Part shown: one piece after another, positions 26,334-35,733 of the stretch
How positions within the stretch are numbered: position 1 is the stretch's first letter
How the letters are laid out: the number at the start of each line of letters is the position of its first letter
Assembly (NCBI RefSeq): GCF_000375585.1
Contig: NZ_AQWP01000001.1
Span: 186,001-250,000 of the forward strand
Direction: 5' to 3'
Length of the DNA: 64,000 nucleotides
Source of the DNA: Sinorhizobium meliloti 4H41
GTDB taxonomy: Bacteria; Pseudomonadota; Alphaproteobacteria; Rhizobiales; Rhizobiaceae
The notes under the pieces: generated by a model
Database searches by the model: none
The model's input: only the letters and a program-made list of their open reading frames with translations
What the model was told of the DNA's origin: nothing
Position numbers and translations under genes: made by a program

Positions 26334-27614
26334 TTATTGGAAGACGGCGCCAGGATTATCCAGGCTGTCGGAACCTTCAAGTTCCACCGTGCCGAGATCG
26401 AGTGCGGCGATGACGCGCTCGACGGTCTTCGCCTGGGCGATCAGCCCGTCGATCGCCGCCTGAACCGTCGCATTGCCCTCCGCATTGCCCTCGCCGATCA
26501 TCTGGTCATAGGCCTCGCCCGCTTCTGCGCGCTTGGCCATCGCCTGCATCTTCTCGACCGTGGTGGCGAGACCATCCTTCATTTCCTTGTCGAGGGCCGC
26601 ATCCTTGGCCGCGACGAGCTCGGAAAGCGAAGGGCCGGTGAGCTTGCTGCCGTCTACGCGGGTATACTCGCCGCTATAGGCGGACTGGATGCCGATCGCG
26701 TCGTGCAGGTGCGAGTTGTGGGTGTTGTCGGAGAAGCAGTCGTGCTCCTCTTCCGGGTCGTGGAGTAGCAGGCCGAGCTTCATGCGCTCGCCCGCAAGTT
26801 CGCCGTAGGAGAGCGAGCCCATGCCGGTAAGGATCGCCACGAGGCCGGCCTTCGGGTCCGCCTCGACCGTCTTGGTCGCAGCGCCGTCCGGCGTCCAGTT
26901 TGCGACCATCTCCTTGAGGTCGGAGACGAGCAGGCTCGTCGCTGCCTTCAGATAGGCGGCGCGGCGATCGCAATTGCCGTTGGTGCAGGCCTTGGTGTCG
27001 AAATCCGTGTAGGGCCGGTTGCCGGCACCCGGGCCCGTTCCGTTCAGATCCTGTCCCCACAACAGGAATTCGATCGCGTGATAGCCGGTCGCGACATTCG
27101 CCTCGATGCCGCCTGCCTCCTGCAGCGTGCCGGAAAGGAGCTCCGGCGTGATCTCGGTGGCATCGACGTCCTGCCCGTCGATCTTGATCGCCTTGTTGGC
27201 GATGACATTGGCGGTGAAAAGGGCGTTCTCGTCGCTCTCGCTGCCGTAGCTTGCGTCAACATAGTCGATCAGGCCCTCGTCCAGCGGCCAGGCATTCACC
27301 TTGCCTTCCCATTCGTCGACGATCGTGTTGCCGAAGCGATAGACTTCCGTTTCCTGATAGGGGTTGCGCGCCTTCAGCCAGGCCTCCCGCGCGGCCTTCA
27401 AAGTCTCCTCGCTCGGGCTTGCAATCAGCGCATCCACGGCCTTTTCCAGCGCTTCTGCCGTGGCCAGGGCATCTTCGTATTTGGCGTGCGCAACGGCCGC
27501 GTAATGCTTGACGACCGCGGCTGCGTCCGTCGCCGCATTCGCCGGCTGCAACGCCAGCGCAGATGTCGCCGTCATGAGCGCCAGCGCCGCGGCGCGGATG
27601 AAATTCTTGGTCAT
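26334..27614 (-). CDS. Imelysin-family iron-regulated protein (IrpA type)
   Basis: 426 residues with a signal peptide ending ALQPANA-A. The characteristic G-x-H-x-x-E motif is at 177-182 (TGYHAIEFLLWGQD). C-terminal segments EHDCFSDNTHNSHLHDAIGIQ and YDQMIGEGN are conserved in IrpA/imelysin proteins. IrpA-like proteins bind iron in the periplasm or at the outer face. It is first in the cluster, 48 bases ahead of the di-haem gene. The 154-base leader holds TTGACA on the minus strand at 27699-27704, but no clear -10 or iron box could be confirmed. Confidence 0.93.
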   Translation of the reverse strand: MTKNFIRAAALALMTATSALALQPANAATDAAAVVKHYAAVAHAKYEDALATAEALEKAVDALIASPSEETLKAAREAWLKARNPYQETEVYRFGNTIVDEWEGKVNAWPLDEGLIDYVDASYGSESDENALFTANVIANKAIKIDGQDVDATEITPELLSGTLQEAGGIEANVATGYHAIEFLLWGQDLNGTGPGAGNRPYTDFDTKACTNGNCDRRAAYLKAATSLLVSDLKEMVANWTPDGAATKTVEADPKAGLVAILTGMGSLSYGELAGERMKLGLLLHDPEEEHDCFSDNTHNSHLHDAIGIQSAYSGEYTRVDGSKLTGPSLSELVAAKDAALDKEMKDGLATTVEKMQAMAKRAEAGEAYDQMIGEGNAEGNATVQAAIDGLIAQAKTVERVIAALDLGTVELEGSDSLDNPGAVFQ

Positions 27615-27768
27615 GACCCTCTCCTTGTTGCTCGTCGATAGAGCGTACAGCTCCAACCCCGTGAAAAGCGCAAGAGTCATGGACCAAAAGCAAACTGGTG
27701 TCAAAGTGTATAGTTTAGAACGGCTTGAAGGTGCAGCCCCGCCTGGATGGCGGAAAATCCGCGCCGGC

Positions 27769-29058
27769 CTAACTCTTCCTGCCCATGAGACAGAAGAAGA
27801 ATCCGTCGGTTCCGGTCGATGCCGGCGTCAGCGTCACGGTCTTCATATCGGCGGACCAGGGCTGCGCCTTGTCGGTGCCGAAGAGCGCCGCCCAGTTGTC
27901 GGCGGCCGAGAGGACCTCGAATTCCGGATTGTCCTCGCAGAAGCCGTATACCTGCGCCTCGTTCTCCTCCGGAAGGACGGAACAGGTGACGTATATCAGA
28001 TGTCCGCCGGGGCGCACGAACTGGGCGGCACCGGCAAGCGCCTCCTCCTGCTGGGCCAATCGCTCCTCGAGGTTCTTCTGCGTCAGGCGCCATTTCGTGT
28101 CGGGGCGCCGCCGCCAGGTTCCGGTCCCGGTGCATGGCGCATCGACAAGCACGCGATCGACCCGACCTATGAGCGATGCGAGCGACTCGGTCGACTCGTG
28201 CACCTGCACGTTGCGGGTGCCGGCACGCTTCAGACGCTCGATAATGGGCGCCAGCCGTTTGCGGTCGGCGTCGTAAGCGTGGACCTGGCCCTTATTGTTC
28301 ATCGCCGCCGACATGGCCAGCGTCTTGCCGCCGCCGCCGGCGCAATAATCGAGCACCTGCTCGCCCTCGCCGGGCAAGGCGAGGTCCGCGACAATCTGCG
28401 AGCCCTCGTCCTGCACCTCGAACCAACCCTTCTGGAACGAGATTTCCGCCGTTACGTTCGGCAGGCGCGAAGCGCCCTCGCCGGCGGGAATGCGCACGCC
28501 ATGCCGGGCAATCGCCGCGGGCTCGGCGCCGCTGCGCTCCAGCGCCTTCAGCACCTTTTCGCGCGTCGCCTTCAGCGTGTTGACGCGCAGATCGAGAGTC
28601 GGCCGGCCGGCAAGAGCCTTCGCCTCGGCGAGCCAGTCGTCGGAGAAATTCTCTTCGAACGAGGCCTGCGTCCATTCCGGAATATCGCCCTGCACATGCA
28701 GGGGCGCATCTTCGAGCCGTCGCTGAGCGAAGGCCTTCATCATCGCTTCCGAAGGCGCTTCGGGCGCGAACCGGTCGTCGGCAAGTTCCGCTGCAAGCGT
28801 GTCGGCGCGATAGCCCCATTGCCGATACATGACCGCATGGCCGAGGGCTACCGGGGTGTCGCTATCCATGAGGTAGGCGTGGGAGAGTTTCATCCGCAGG
28901 GCATCATAGACGATGTTGCCGATGGCGGCGCGATCGCCGGAGCCGGCGAAGCGGTGGGACAGGCCCCAATCCTTGAGGGCATCGGCGACGGGTCGCCTGC
29001 GCTTTTCGATATCGTCAAGAACCTCGATGGCTCCGGAGAGCCTTCCGCCTAATCGCAT
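27769..29058 (-). CDS. rsmB: 16S rRNA m5C967 methyltransferase-type RsmB protein
   Basis: 429 residues from MRLGGRLSGAIEVLDDI. The C-terminal Rossmann methyltransferase has the SAM loop LDYCAGGGGKTLAMSA, and both catalytic cysteines are present in VDAPCTGTGTWRRRPD and VTCSVLPEEN. The N-terminal NusB-like part is shortened and diverged, as in other rhizobial homologues. It methylates C967 of 16S rRNA or a neighbouring cytosine. An upstream in-frame extension is rejected because it lacks homology. Confidence 0.9.
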   Translation of the reverse strand: MRLGGRLSGAIEVLDDIEKRRRPVADALKDWGLSHRFAGSGDRAAIGNIVYDALRMKLSHAYLMDSDTPVALGHAVMYRQWGYRADTLAAELADDRFAPEAPSEAMMKAFAQRRLEDAPLHVQGDIPEWTQASFEENFSDDWLAEAKALAGRPTLDLRVNTLKATREKVLKALERSGAEPAAIARHGVRIPAGEGASRLPNVTAEISFQKGWFEVQDEGSQIVADLALPGEGEQVLDYCAGGGGKTLAMSAAMNNKGQVHAYDADRKRLAPIIERLKRAGTRNVQVHESTESLASLIGRVDRVLVDAPCTGTGTWRRRPDTKWRLTQKNLEERLAQQEEALAGAAQFVRPGGHLIYVTCSVLPEENEAQVYGFCEDNPEFEVLSAADNWAALFGTDKAQPWSADMKTVTLTPASTGTDGFFFCLMGRKS

Positions 29059-29194
29059 CTTCGATGAACTCCTTTTTCGCCGTGGTAGCGGCGATGTCAT
29101 CGAAGAGCAAGACGGCGGCCGCATTATGTAAGTGGCGCGACCGGCCCTTGCAGTCTGGCTCGCCCGAGATGAATCGAGCGAAACCTGCGCATCG

Positions 29195-29569
29195 TCAGGA
29201 GTTGACGACGGTGTAACAGATGCTGGCGGTACCGGAGCGGATCATGCCGATCTTGGAGGCAGCCGCCTTGGAAAGATCGATCACCCGGCCGCGAATGAAC
29301 GGACCGCGATCATTGATCCGGACGACCACGGACTTGCCGTTGCGCTTGTTGGTCACCTGGACCTTCGTGCCGAATTTCAGTTTGCGATGCGCGGCGGTCA
29401 GGTGCGCGGCATTCATTCTTTCGCCGGAGGCGGTTTTGGACGAAAGCGCGTACCAGGATGCTCCCCCGCAGCCAGCGCCTGCTGCCTGACTTTCCGATGC
29501 CGAGACCAAGCCCATCCCGACGGTGAATAGTGCTGCCGCGGCAGCAGTCTTGATTTTCGCTGGCGTCAA
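29195..29569 (-). CDS. RlpA-like double-psi beta-barrel secreted protein
   Basis: 124 residues, using a TTG start preceded by AAGGGGG. The signal peptide covers about residues 1-29 ([18 protein letters not shown]). The mature protein is one RlpA/DPBB domain: [17 protein letters not shown], then [20 protein letters not shown], then [19 protein letters not shown]. The Asp/His pair needed for lytic transglycosylase activity is only partly evident. No SPOR domain, so binding to denuded septal glycan is not predicted. Possible cell-wall role. Confidence 0.9.
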   Translation of the reverse strand: MTPAKIKTAAAAALFTVGMGLVSASESQAAGAGCGGASWYALSSKTASGERMNAAHLTAAHRKLKFGTKVQVTNKRNGKSVVVRINDRGPFIRGRVIDLSKAAASKIGMIRSGTASICYTVVNS

Positions 29570-30030
29570 GCGATGCCCCCTTCGGTTTGAAAAATTCGTC
29601 AGTTCCCTTTGTTGATCGAGCTAATTGAGGTGAAACATGGCAAAAACGTGCTTCAACCGTTAAGTTTTCATTAGGAATGTTTGACGGCTGATCAATTTTA
29701 AAAATAACCAACAGATTGAATTAGTTTAGAATGGCGAGGGAAGTTCTTTGGAATCAGCCACTAAGCGCTGCTGGCGGCGCTCCGGGCCGCGCAGCCACGC
29801 CTCTCGGAAATAAAATCATTAAAAATTTCGCTTTGCATGAAAAGTCGGGAATCGCGACCGTTGAATTCATGCTACTAGCGCCAGGGTTGTGGAAAATGGC
29901 GAAGTATAGACCGAATAATGACAGCATAATCGTGTCAAGGCGATTCGCGTGAAATCAATACTTTCAAAACTGCATCCGACTTGCTTGTGTTCGCGCGCGA
30001 TATTCTGATCGGCCTTGGCGAAATAGGTGC
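29570..30030. other. 461-base gene-poor stretch with a CtrA-like site and a TadE-like remnant
   Basis: AT-richer region between rlpA-like and epimerase genes. On the minus strand CTAA-N7-TTAAC at 29659-29674 is one base from the CtrA box TTAA-N7-TTAAC, 90 bases ahead of the RlpA-like start. A short open frame (29731-29952) holds a piece resembling a TadE/TadG N-terminus. No intact gene is supported here. Confidence 0.5.
29731..29952 (+). pseudogene. Possible TadE/TadG pilus-protein N-terminal remnant
   Basis: In a 73-codon frame the stretch KSGIATVEFMLLAPGL (about 29836-29883) matches the start of TadE/TadG pseudopilins (R-x-G-x-A-A-V-E-F-A-L-x-x-P). The following residues are charged and no transmembrane helix is completed, so it would be a fragment, not a working protein. 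The codons before it show no similarity to anything I recognise. Low confidence. Confidence 0.3.
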
Positions 30031-30906
30031 TTAATTCCGGTTCCAGGTTCCTGATGTCCACAGCTGTGCAAGCGAAACGCGATAGTTGGGGAACTCCGGA
30101 TCGAAGCCCGCCTGGCGCAGTCGCGCATTGGAGACGCGCTTGTTCTCGCCGTAGAAAGAACGGGCCATGGGGGACATATCTGCGGTTTCGAACGGGATCT
30201 CGGGCGGCGGTTCGACGCCCATCAGCCGGGCGGCTTCCTGGACCACGTCCTGTGGCGGCGCCGGCTCGTCGTCGGTCACGTTGAAGATGCCGCTCACGCC
30301 GCGCTTTGCGAGAAAGGCGCTCGCCGCGCCGATATCTTCGACGCGGATACGGTTGAAGACCTGGTTCGGCTTGATGACGCGGCGCGCCGTCCCCTCAGCG
30401 AGGTTGCGGAAGGCATTGCGGCCCGGGCCGTAGATGCCGGCGAGCCGCAGCACTGCCACCGGAATGTCGTGCTGTGCACCGTGCTCGAGCCAGGCGTTTT
30501 CGGCTTCCACACGCTCGAGCGAGCGCTGCGAGACCGGGTTGAGCGGCGTATCCTCGGTGACCCAGGCGCCGCCGTGATCGCCATAGACGCCGACCGTGGA
30601 GAGATAGCCCACCCACTCCAGCCGCGGCAGAAGGTCGGAAAGCGGCGGCGTTCCGGCGCGAAACATGGGGTCGCCATCGCGGCCCGGCGCAATCGACTGA
30701 ACGAGGTGGGTGGTCTCCCTCATCGCATCCTCGAGCTCGTCCGATATTTCCGTGCCGTCGAAGAGGATCGGGCGGATACCGGCAGCCTGCAGACGGGCGA
30801 GCTTTTCTGCGGACCGGGTGGTGCCGGTCACGGACGTCGCCAGGGGAGAGAGCGCGCTCGCGATCGCCGTGCCGGAATAGCCGGCACCAAGGATCAGGAC
30901 ATTCAT
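30031..30906 (-). CDS. NAD(P)-binding SDR/epimerase-like protein (YeeZ type)
   Basis: 291 residues starting [20 protein letters not shown], an atypical extended SDR with G-x-G-x-x-G-x-x. The segment [19 protein letters not shown] holds the Ser and Tyr region, and [12 protein letters not shown] the place of the usual Lys (here with Glu/Asn), so catalysis may be altered as in other YeeZ-like proteins. The ATG overlaps the queG stop (ATGA), indicating coupling in the GST-queG-epimerase operon. Confidence 0.87.
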   Translation of the reverse strand: MNVLILGAGYSGTAIASALSPLATSVTGTTRSAEKLARLQAAGIRPILFDGTEISDELEDAMRETTHLVQSIAPGRDGDPMFRAGTPPLSDLLPRLEWVGYLSTVGVYGDHGGAWVTEDTPLNPVSQRSLERVEAENAWLEHGAQHDIPVAVLRLAGIYGPGRNAFRNLAEGTARRVIKPNQVFNRIRVEDIGAASAFLAKRGVSGIFNVTDDEPAPPQDVVQEAARLMGVEPPPEIPFETADMSPMARSFYGENKRVSNARLRQAGFDPEFPNYRVSLAQLWTSGTWNRN

Positions 30907-32066
30907 CGGTTCACTCCCGCCATTTGCCATTCCGCAAGAACCTCGTCATCGGTTTCAGGCCCGCATTGCCGGGCGAAGACCGCCAGATCGGCGGATGAAA
31001 TCAGTCGCGAAAGCGCCCAGACCGCCATCCCCCTGACCGTGGGCGACGCATCGGCGGCCAGCGCCTTGCAGACCTCTGTCAGGCTCTTCTCACCGGAATT
31101 TCCGGCGGCGATCAAGGCATTTCGGACGAAACGATCACGCCCGATGCGCTTTACCGGCGATCCGGAAAAGAAGGCCCGGAAACCTGTGTCGTCGAGCGTC
31201 AGCAGGAAGGAGAGCTCCGGTTCCTTGAGATCATCTCGCGCCTGGAGCTTCATTTCCGATGCCGAGCGCGCGAACTTGTTCCAGGGACAGGCGGCGAGAC
31301 AGTCGTCGCAGCCATAGATGCGGTTACCGATCAGCGGCCGCAATTCAGGCGCAATCGATCCCTTGTGCTCGATCGTGAGATAGGAGATGCAGCGTCGCGC
31401 GTCGATGCGATAGGGCGCCGGAAAGGCATCGGTCGGACAGGCGTCGAGGCAGGCCCGGCAAGAGCCGCAATGGTCGCGCTCCGGCTCGTCCAGTTCCAGT
31501 TCGGCTGTCGTGAAGAGGCTGCCGAGAAAGAGCCAGGAGCCGAATTCGCGGCTGACCAGATTGGTGTGTTTGCCCTGCCAGCCGATGCCGGCCTTTTCCG
31601 CAAGCGGCTTCTCCATGACGGGGGCGGTGTCGACGAAGACCTTCACGTCCTCGCCCGCCCGCGCGGCAAAGCGCGTGGCGATCTCCTTCAGCCGGCCCTT
31701 GACCACGTCGTGATAGTCTCGATTGCGGGCATAGACGGAGATCGCGCCGCGATCGCGTCTGGCGAGGACGTCGCGCGGGTCGTCCTCGGGAGCGTAATTC
31801 ATGCCGAAGAGGACGATCGAGCGCACTTCGCTCCAGAGGACGCGCGGATCGGATCGGCGCTCGGCTGTCTCGGCGAGCCAGTTCATCGTACCATGAGCGC
31901 CGGCAGCCAGGAACTGCCTCAGCCGCTCGGGCGCGTGGGGTATGGCGTCCGGATGGGTGATGCGACAGATGTCGAATCCCTTGGCCGCGGCTTCCTCTTT
32001 CAGGAAGGCGGTGAGGGTCCGTCGTTTCCTGCCCTGGTTCTCCGCTTTTGCAGCGTCGCCGGGCAT
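30903..32066 (-). CDS. queG: tRNA epoxyqueuosine(34) reductase
   Basis: 387 residues, start chosen at 32066 where AAGGA precedes the ATG at five bases. The N-terminal cobalamin-binding domain is followed by two [4Fe-4S] motifs, [16 protein letters not shown] and [11 protein letters not shown], then a C-terminal HEAT-like repeat ([16 protein letters not shown]...[12 protein letters not shown]). It catalyses the last step of queuosine synthesis using B12. It lies 10 bases after the GST gene and overlaps the next start. Confidence 0.96.
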   Translation of the reverse strand: MPGDAAKAENQGRKRRTLTAFLKEEAAAKGFDICRITHPDAIPHAPERLRQFLAAGAHGTMNWLAETAERRSDPRVLWSEVRSIVLFGMNYAPEDDPRDVLARRDRGAISVYARNRDYHDVVKGRLKEIATRFAARAGEDVKVFVDTAPVMEKPLAEKAGIGWQGKHTNLVSREFGSWLFLGSLFTTAELELDEPERDHCGSCRACLDACPTDAFPAPYRIDARRCISYLTIEHKGSIAPELRPLIGNRIYGCDDCLAACPWNKFARSASEMKLQARDDLKEPELSFLLTLDDTGFRAFFSGSPVKRIGRDRFVRNALIAAGNSGEKSLTEVCKALAADASPTVRGMAVWALSRLISSADLAVFARQCGPETDDEVLAEWQMAGVNR

Positions 32067-32076
32067 GATCTGGTCC

Positions 32077-32769
32077 TTAAAAGTCGAGATCCGCATAATG
32101 TGAGACCGGGGTCACGCCGCGCACCCGCTCGGCGAGCAGAGGCCGGAAGGACGGGCGCGACTTCAGCCGCTGGTACCATTCCTTGGCGCTCGGCGCATCG
32201 GACCAGTCGATCTCTCCGAGATAGTCGAGCACGGAAATCGCCGCGGCCGCGGCGAGATCCCCATAGGAGATGCGATCGCCGGCAAGCCAGGGGCGCGATC
32301 CGGCGAGCCACGAGAGATACTTCATATGCTGGCGGATATTGCTGCGCGAGGTGCGGAGAATTTTCGAATCCGGCGCACCGCCGCCCTGGTCCGGGGTCAT
32401 CTGCAGCTTGAAGATGCGCTCGCGCACGAGCGGGCGCGTCACGTCGGCTTCCATCTTCTGCAGGAACCATTCGGTGAGGCGGCGGATTTCGGCGCGCTGA
32501 AACGGGTCCTCGGCAAGAAGGCGGCGGTCGCGCTTCATGATGCCGCTGGTCTCGTCGAGATATTCGGAGATGATCGTGGCGCCGCAGAGCGCGCGCATGC
32601 TGTCATCGACATAGACCGGCAGAGTGCCGGCAGGATTCAGCGTCAGGAAGTCGCGCCGGTTCTCCCATGGCTGCTCTTCGCTCAGTTCCGTCTGATAGCC
32701 ATATTCTGAGAGAATAAGGCGTACGAACCGCGAAGCTGGGGACATGGGGTGATGATACAGTGTCGGCAT
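32077..32769 (-). CDS. Glutathione S-transferase family protein
   Basis: 230 residues. The thioredoxin-like N-terminal domain starts [20 protein letters not shown], with Ser at the catalytic loop and a [11 protein letters not shown] cis-Pro region. [20 protein letters not shown] in the helical domain is the conserved N-capping/hydrophobic staple motif. Substrate unknown. First gene of the operon with queG and the epimerase-like gene, and divergent from uppP. Confidence 0.92.
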   Translation of the reverse strand: MPTLYHHPMSPASRFVRLILSEYGYQTELSEEQPWENRRDFLTLNPAGTLPVYVDDSMRALCGATIISEYLDETSGIMKRDRRLLAEDPFQRAEIRRLTEWFLQKMEADVTRPLVRERIFKLQMTPDQGGGAPDSKILRTSRSNIRQHMKYLSWLAGSRPWLAGDRISYGDLAAAAAISVLDYLGEIDWSDAPSAKEWYQRLKSRPSFRPLLAERVRGVTPVSHYADLDF

Positions 32770-32925
32770 CGATGATCAGATTGCAGCTGTTTTCGGGGAT
32801 ATCGGCGTCGCGGCATATGCAACTGGCCACGGCTCGTTACAACGAGCTATAGGTAGTTGCGGTGGCAAACACAAGAGAATCGACTTTCTCCTCCCACATC
32901 CAATTATATCAGGAATAGCTTTTAC

Positions 32926-33732
32926 ATGGCGGATCAATCGATCATAAGCGCGCTCGTCCTCGGCCTCATCGAAGGGCTGACGGAGTTCATCCCGGTCTCG
33001 TCGACGGCGCATGTGCTGCTTGCCGGACACTTCCTCGGGTTCAAATCGCCGGGAAACACCTTTGCCGTTCTGATCCAGCTCGGCGCCATATTGGCGATCC
33101 TGCTCGTTTACTTCCAGAAGCTGCTGGCGATCGCGCTCGCCCTTCCGACGAGCGTCAAGGCTCGCCGTTTCGTCTTCTCGGTTCTCCTCGCCTTCCTGCC
33201 GGCGGCGCTTATCGGTGCTGCCGCGCATGGATTCATCAAGTCGGTGCTTTTCGAGACGCCGATGCTCATCTGCGTCGTGCTGATCGTCGGCGGCGTCATT
33301 CTTTATGCGATCGACCGGCTCCCTTTGACGCCTCGCTACACCGACGTGTTCGACTATCCGCCTTCGCTCGCGCTGAAGATCGGCCTCTTCCAGTGTCTCG
33401 CCATGATCCCGGGAACGTCGCGTTCCGGCGCGACCATTGCCGGGGCCCTGCTGATGGGGACCGACAAGCGCTCCGCGGCTGAATTTTCCTTTTTCCTGGC
33501 CATGCCGACCATGGTCGGAGCTTTTGCGCTCGATCTCTACAAGAACCGCGATGCGCTCTCCTTTAACGATGTCGGCATGATCGCGGCCGGTTTCATCGCT
33601 GCATTCATCGCCGGAATTTTCGTGGTGCGTTCGCTGCTCGACTTCGTCTCGCGTCGCGGCTTCACGCCCTTTGCGATCTGGCGCATCCTCGTGGGGACCG
33701 CCGGGCTGGTCGGCCTGTGGCTGCTCGGATAA
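32926..33732 (+). CDS. uppP: Undecaprenyl-diphosphatase
   Basis: 268 residues of polytopic BacA/UppP. Both catalytic motifs are intact: [14 protein letters not shown] (Glu-rich motif I) near residue 15 and [16 protein letters not shown] (P-G-x-S-R-S-G) near residue 161. It dephosphorylates undecaprenyl pyrophosphate to recycle the lipid carrier for cell wall and polysaccharides, and also gives bacitracin resistance. ATG 32926 with upstream AGGAA is preferred to an upstream frame opening. Confidence 0.97.
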   Translation: MADQSIISALVLGLIEGLTEFIPVSSTAHVLLAGHFLGFKSPGNTFAVLIQLGAILAILLVYFQKLLAIALALPTSVKARRFVFSVLLAFLPAALIGAAAHGFIKSVLFETPMLICVVLIVGGVILYAIDRLPLTPRYTDVFDYPPSLALKIGLFQCLAMIPGTSRSGATIAGALLMGTDKRSAAEFSFFLAMPTMVGAFALDLYKNRDALSFNDVGMIAAGFIAAFIAGIFVVRSLLDFVSRRGFTPFAIWRILVGTAGLVGLWLLG

Positions 33733-33750
33733 CAACGTCCGGAAACATAA

Positions 33751-33784
33751 AGCCGGATGCGTCTCTTTCGAAACGCACCCGGCT
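33751..33784. terminator. Hairpin between uppP and the small secreted-protein gene
   Basis: Arms 33751-33762 and 33773-33784 pair over 12 bases with one mismatch and enclose a 10-base loop. It lies 18 bases after the uppP stop in the convergent gap. There is no T-run, so the terminator role is inferred from position. Confidence 0.5.
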
Positions 33785-33842
33785 CCTGGCCCCCGCCAAA
33801 ACTCAACATGCCCGGCTCGAAGCCGAGGCGAAAATGTCCGGC

Positions 33843-34004
33843 TTACTCGCCGGCAAACCCGATCGACGCCGTCGCGCACGGGTTGACACCGTAGGCCGGC
33901 GTGCAGCCCTTGTCGCTGCTAGCCCCGGTGCCGGGTGCCATGAACGAGCCAGCCAGAATGATCAGTGCCGCAGACGCAAAAAAGATTGCGATCGACTTGC
34001 CCAT
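33843..34004 (-). CDS. Small secreted protein, 53 aa, function unknown
   Basis: ATG at 34004 opens 53 codons ending TAA at 33843. Residues 1-24 (GKSIAIFFASAALIILAGSF) form a convincing signal peptide or N-terminal membrane anchor. The mature part, about 30 residues, has two cysteines (KGCTPAYG and VNPCATAS) that could form one disulphide. Gly/Ala/Ser-rich. I cannot name a family; a similar small periplasmic protein would be expected in related rhizobia. Converges on uppP. Confidence 0.55.
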   Translation of the reverse strand: MGKSIAIFFASAALIILAGSFMAPGTGASSDKGCTPAYGVNPCATASIGFAGE

Positions 34005-34195
34005 GGGACGTTATGCCTTTCGAGTGAGATGTCTGCGCCGGCGCCGCTCGCCGAGCGGTCAGTGCGAGCGGTGTTTATTCTGCGACCATGTCATGATCAA
34101 TATCAGTGCGAGCTGAATCTGCGGTAAACGAGATTCGGATTTTCGACTGCGGCAGAACTGCAACGCTGTTGCCGGATGGGCACAGCGGGGGCCGC

Positions 34196-34221
34196 AAAAA
34201 AACCGCCGGCGAAGCCGGCGG
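34196..34221 (-). terminator. Rho-independent terminator of the NDUFA9-like gene
   Basis: Read on the minus strand, CCGCCGGC-TTC-GCCGGCGG is followed directly by seven T residues. The stem is eight perfect GC-rich pairs, placed 31 bases after the stop of the gene at 34252-35232. Confidence 0.88.
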
Positions 34222-34251
34222 CTTGAATGTGTCCGGTAGTGATGCGACCGC

Positions 34252-35232
34252 TCAGGCGGCGCGGCCGCTGCGGGTGTATTGCCCATGCGGGCGATAGCGT
34301 ACGAGATAAGTCGGCAGGATCGACTCGAGCATTGTCGGCTCGATGCCGATACCGGCAAGCGTGCGGCCTTCCGCTTCGGCCTTTGCCGAGACGACATTGT
34401 CCGATTTCAGCAACACCACCTGGTCGGCGGTGAGCGGCGGCGTGATGAAGGGCACGAGCGAGGCGACGCTGCCCATCAGCGAGGCGATGCCGAAGGGCAG
34501 CGACACGAAAGAGCGCTTGCGGTCGATCGTCTTCAGCATGATATCGAGACATTCGCGGAAGGAGAGCACCTGCGGCCCGCCGAGTTCGTAGATCGTCCCG
34601 CCGGTCAGCTTGCCGTCGACGGAGCGGGCCACGGCCTCGGCAACGTCGGTGACGTAAACCGGCTGAAACCTGGTATTGCCGCCGCCGATGAGCGGCAGGA
34701 CCGGCGAGAATCGGGCCATTTCGGCGAACTTGTTGAAAAATCCGTCTTCAGGCCCGAAGATGATCGACGGGCGGAGGATCACCGCGGCCGGAAGCGTTTC
34801 GAGGATCGCAGCCTCGGCACGCCCCTTTGTCCGGGCATAGCTCGATTGGGAGCTCGCGTCGGCGCCGATCGCCGAGATATGGGTGAGCGTGGCGCCCGTC
34901 GCCCGAGCCGCTTCGGCGACCGCGCGCGCGCCGAAATCCTGGACCGCCTCGAAGGTGTTGCGGCCGCTTTCGAAGAGCACGCCGACGCAGTTGATCACAT
35001 GGTCGGCGCCGTCGACAGCGCGATCGACCGACTTGCGGTAGCGCAGATTGGCCTGAACGAAGGAGATTTGCCCGACATTGCCGAGCGGTTGCAGGTGGCC
35101 GGCGAGATCCGGACGGCGAACAGCGACGCGAATGCGGTAGCCGCGTTTGGCGAGCGCGCGCACCACATGACGGCCGACAAATCCGGATCCGCCGAAAATC
35201 GTCACCAGCGGCGGAAGGTTGGACAAGGTCAT
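34252..35232 (-). CDS. Complex I NDUFA9 subunit-like NAD(P)-binding protein
   Basis: 326 residues starting MTLSNLPPLVTIFGGSGFVGRH, an atypical extended SDR with G-G-S-G-F-V-G. The conserved sections GADHVINCVGVLFE, LTHISAIGADASSQSSYARTKGRAE and RPSIIFGPEDGFFNKFA identify the NDUFA9/39-kDa-like family. In bacteria these proteins are associated with quinone biosynthesis (UbiI-type partners) or complex I stability, but this has not been settled. Start 35232 is supported by homologue length. A strong terminator follows. Confidence 0.9.
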   Translation of the reverse strand: MTLSNLPPLVTIFGGSGFVGRHVVRALAKRGYRIRVAVRRPDLAGHLQPLGNVGQISFVQANLRYRKSVDRAVDGADHVINCVGVLFESGRNTFEAVQDFGARAVAEAARATGATLTHISAIGADASSQSSYARTKGRAEAAILETLPAAVILRPSIIFGPEDGFFNKFAEMARFSPVLPLIGGGNTRFQPVYVTDVAEAVARSVDGKLTGGTIYELGGPQVLSFRECLDIMLKTIDRKRSFVSLPFGIASLMGSVASLVPFITPPLTADQVVLLKSDNVVSAKAEAEGRTLAGIGIEPTMLESILPTYLVRYRPHGQYTRSGRAA

Positions 35233-35352
35233 GAGAAACGCACTCCTGATGTCAATGGTGGAATTGCTTGCTACATAGCCCAAGCGTCGAGCGAGGTGAA
35301 GGCCAATCCGCGCGCTTCGGAGGCGTGCCCCGATGCGCCGCGGGACTTCGCC

Positions 35353-35640
35353 TCAAACGCCTTCAACGACCACCATTTCGGCATCGGCGACTTCCTGGCG
35401 GATGGCCGCGGCAATCTGGTATTCGGGCGAATTGTAACAGTCGACGGCCGCCTGCAGCGAGGGGAATTCGATGACGACGTTGCGGGTGCGAGCGGCACCT
35501 TCGAGCCGATGGAACTGCCCGCCGCGCGCAAGGAAGGTCGCGCCGTATTTTTCGAAGGCGGGCTTCGCCGCCGCCACGTAATCCTTATAGCGTTCGGGGT
35601 CCCTTATATCGACCCGAGCGATCCAGTATCCTTTGGCCAT
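35353..35640 (-). CDS. DUF1330 domain protein
   Basis: 95 residues starting MAKGYWIARVDIRDPERY, with the dimeric alpha-beta-barrel motifs YGATFLARGGQFHRLEG and VVIEFPSLQAAVDCYNSPEYQ. DUF1330 proteins resemble ABM-type monooxygenases/isomerases without known substrate. It is the last gene on the strand after pyrF, separated by 93 bases. Confidence 0.92.
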   Translation of the reverse strand: MAKGYWIARVDIRDPERYKDYVAAAKPAFEKYGATFLARGGQFHRLEGAARTRNVVIEFPSLQAAVDCYNSPEYQIAAAIRQEVADAEMVVVEGV

Positions 35641-35733
35641 GATGAACTCCTCGTCTTTCACGACATGCAGACGGGATGGTTACTTCCGGCAAAATGAGCC
35701 TCAGGTCAAGCAGGCCCGAACGGCGCGGGAGCG

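Noticed and set aside
27714-27720. TTTAGAA upstream of the imelysin gene as an Irr (ICE) box
   Set aside because: Only one half-site is clear; the partner at 27725 onwards (TTGAA) is imperfect, so I do not list it as a regulatory site.
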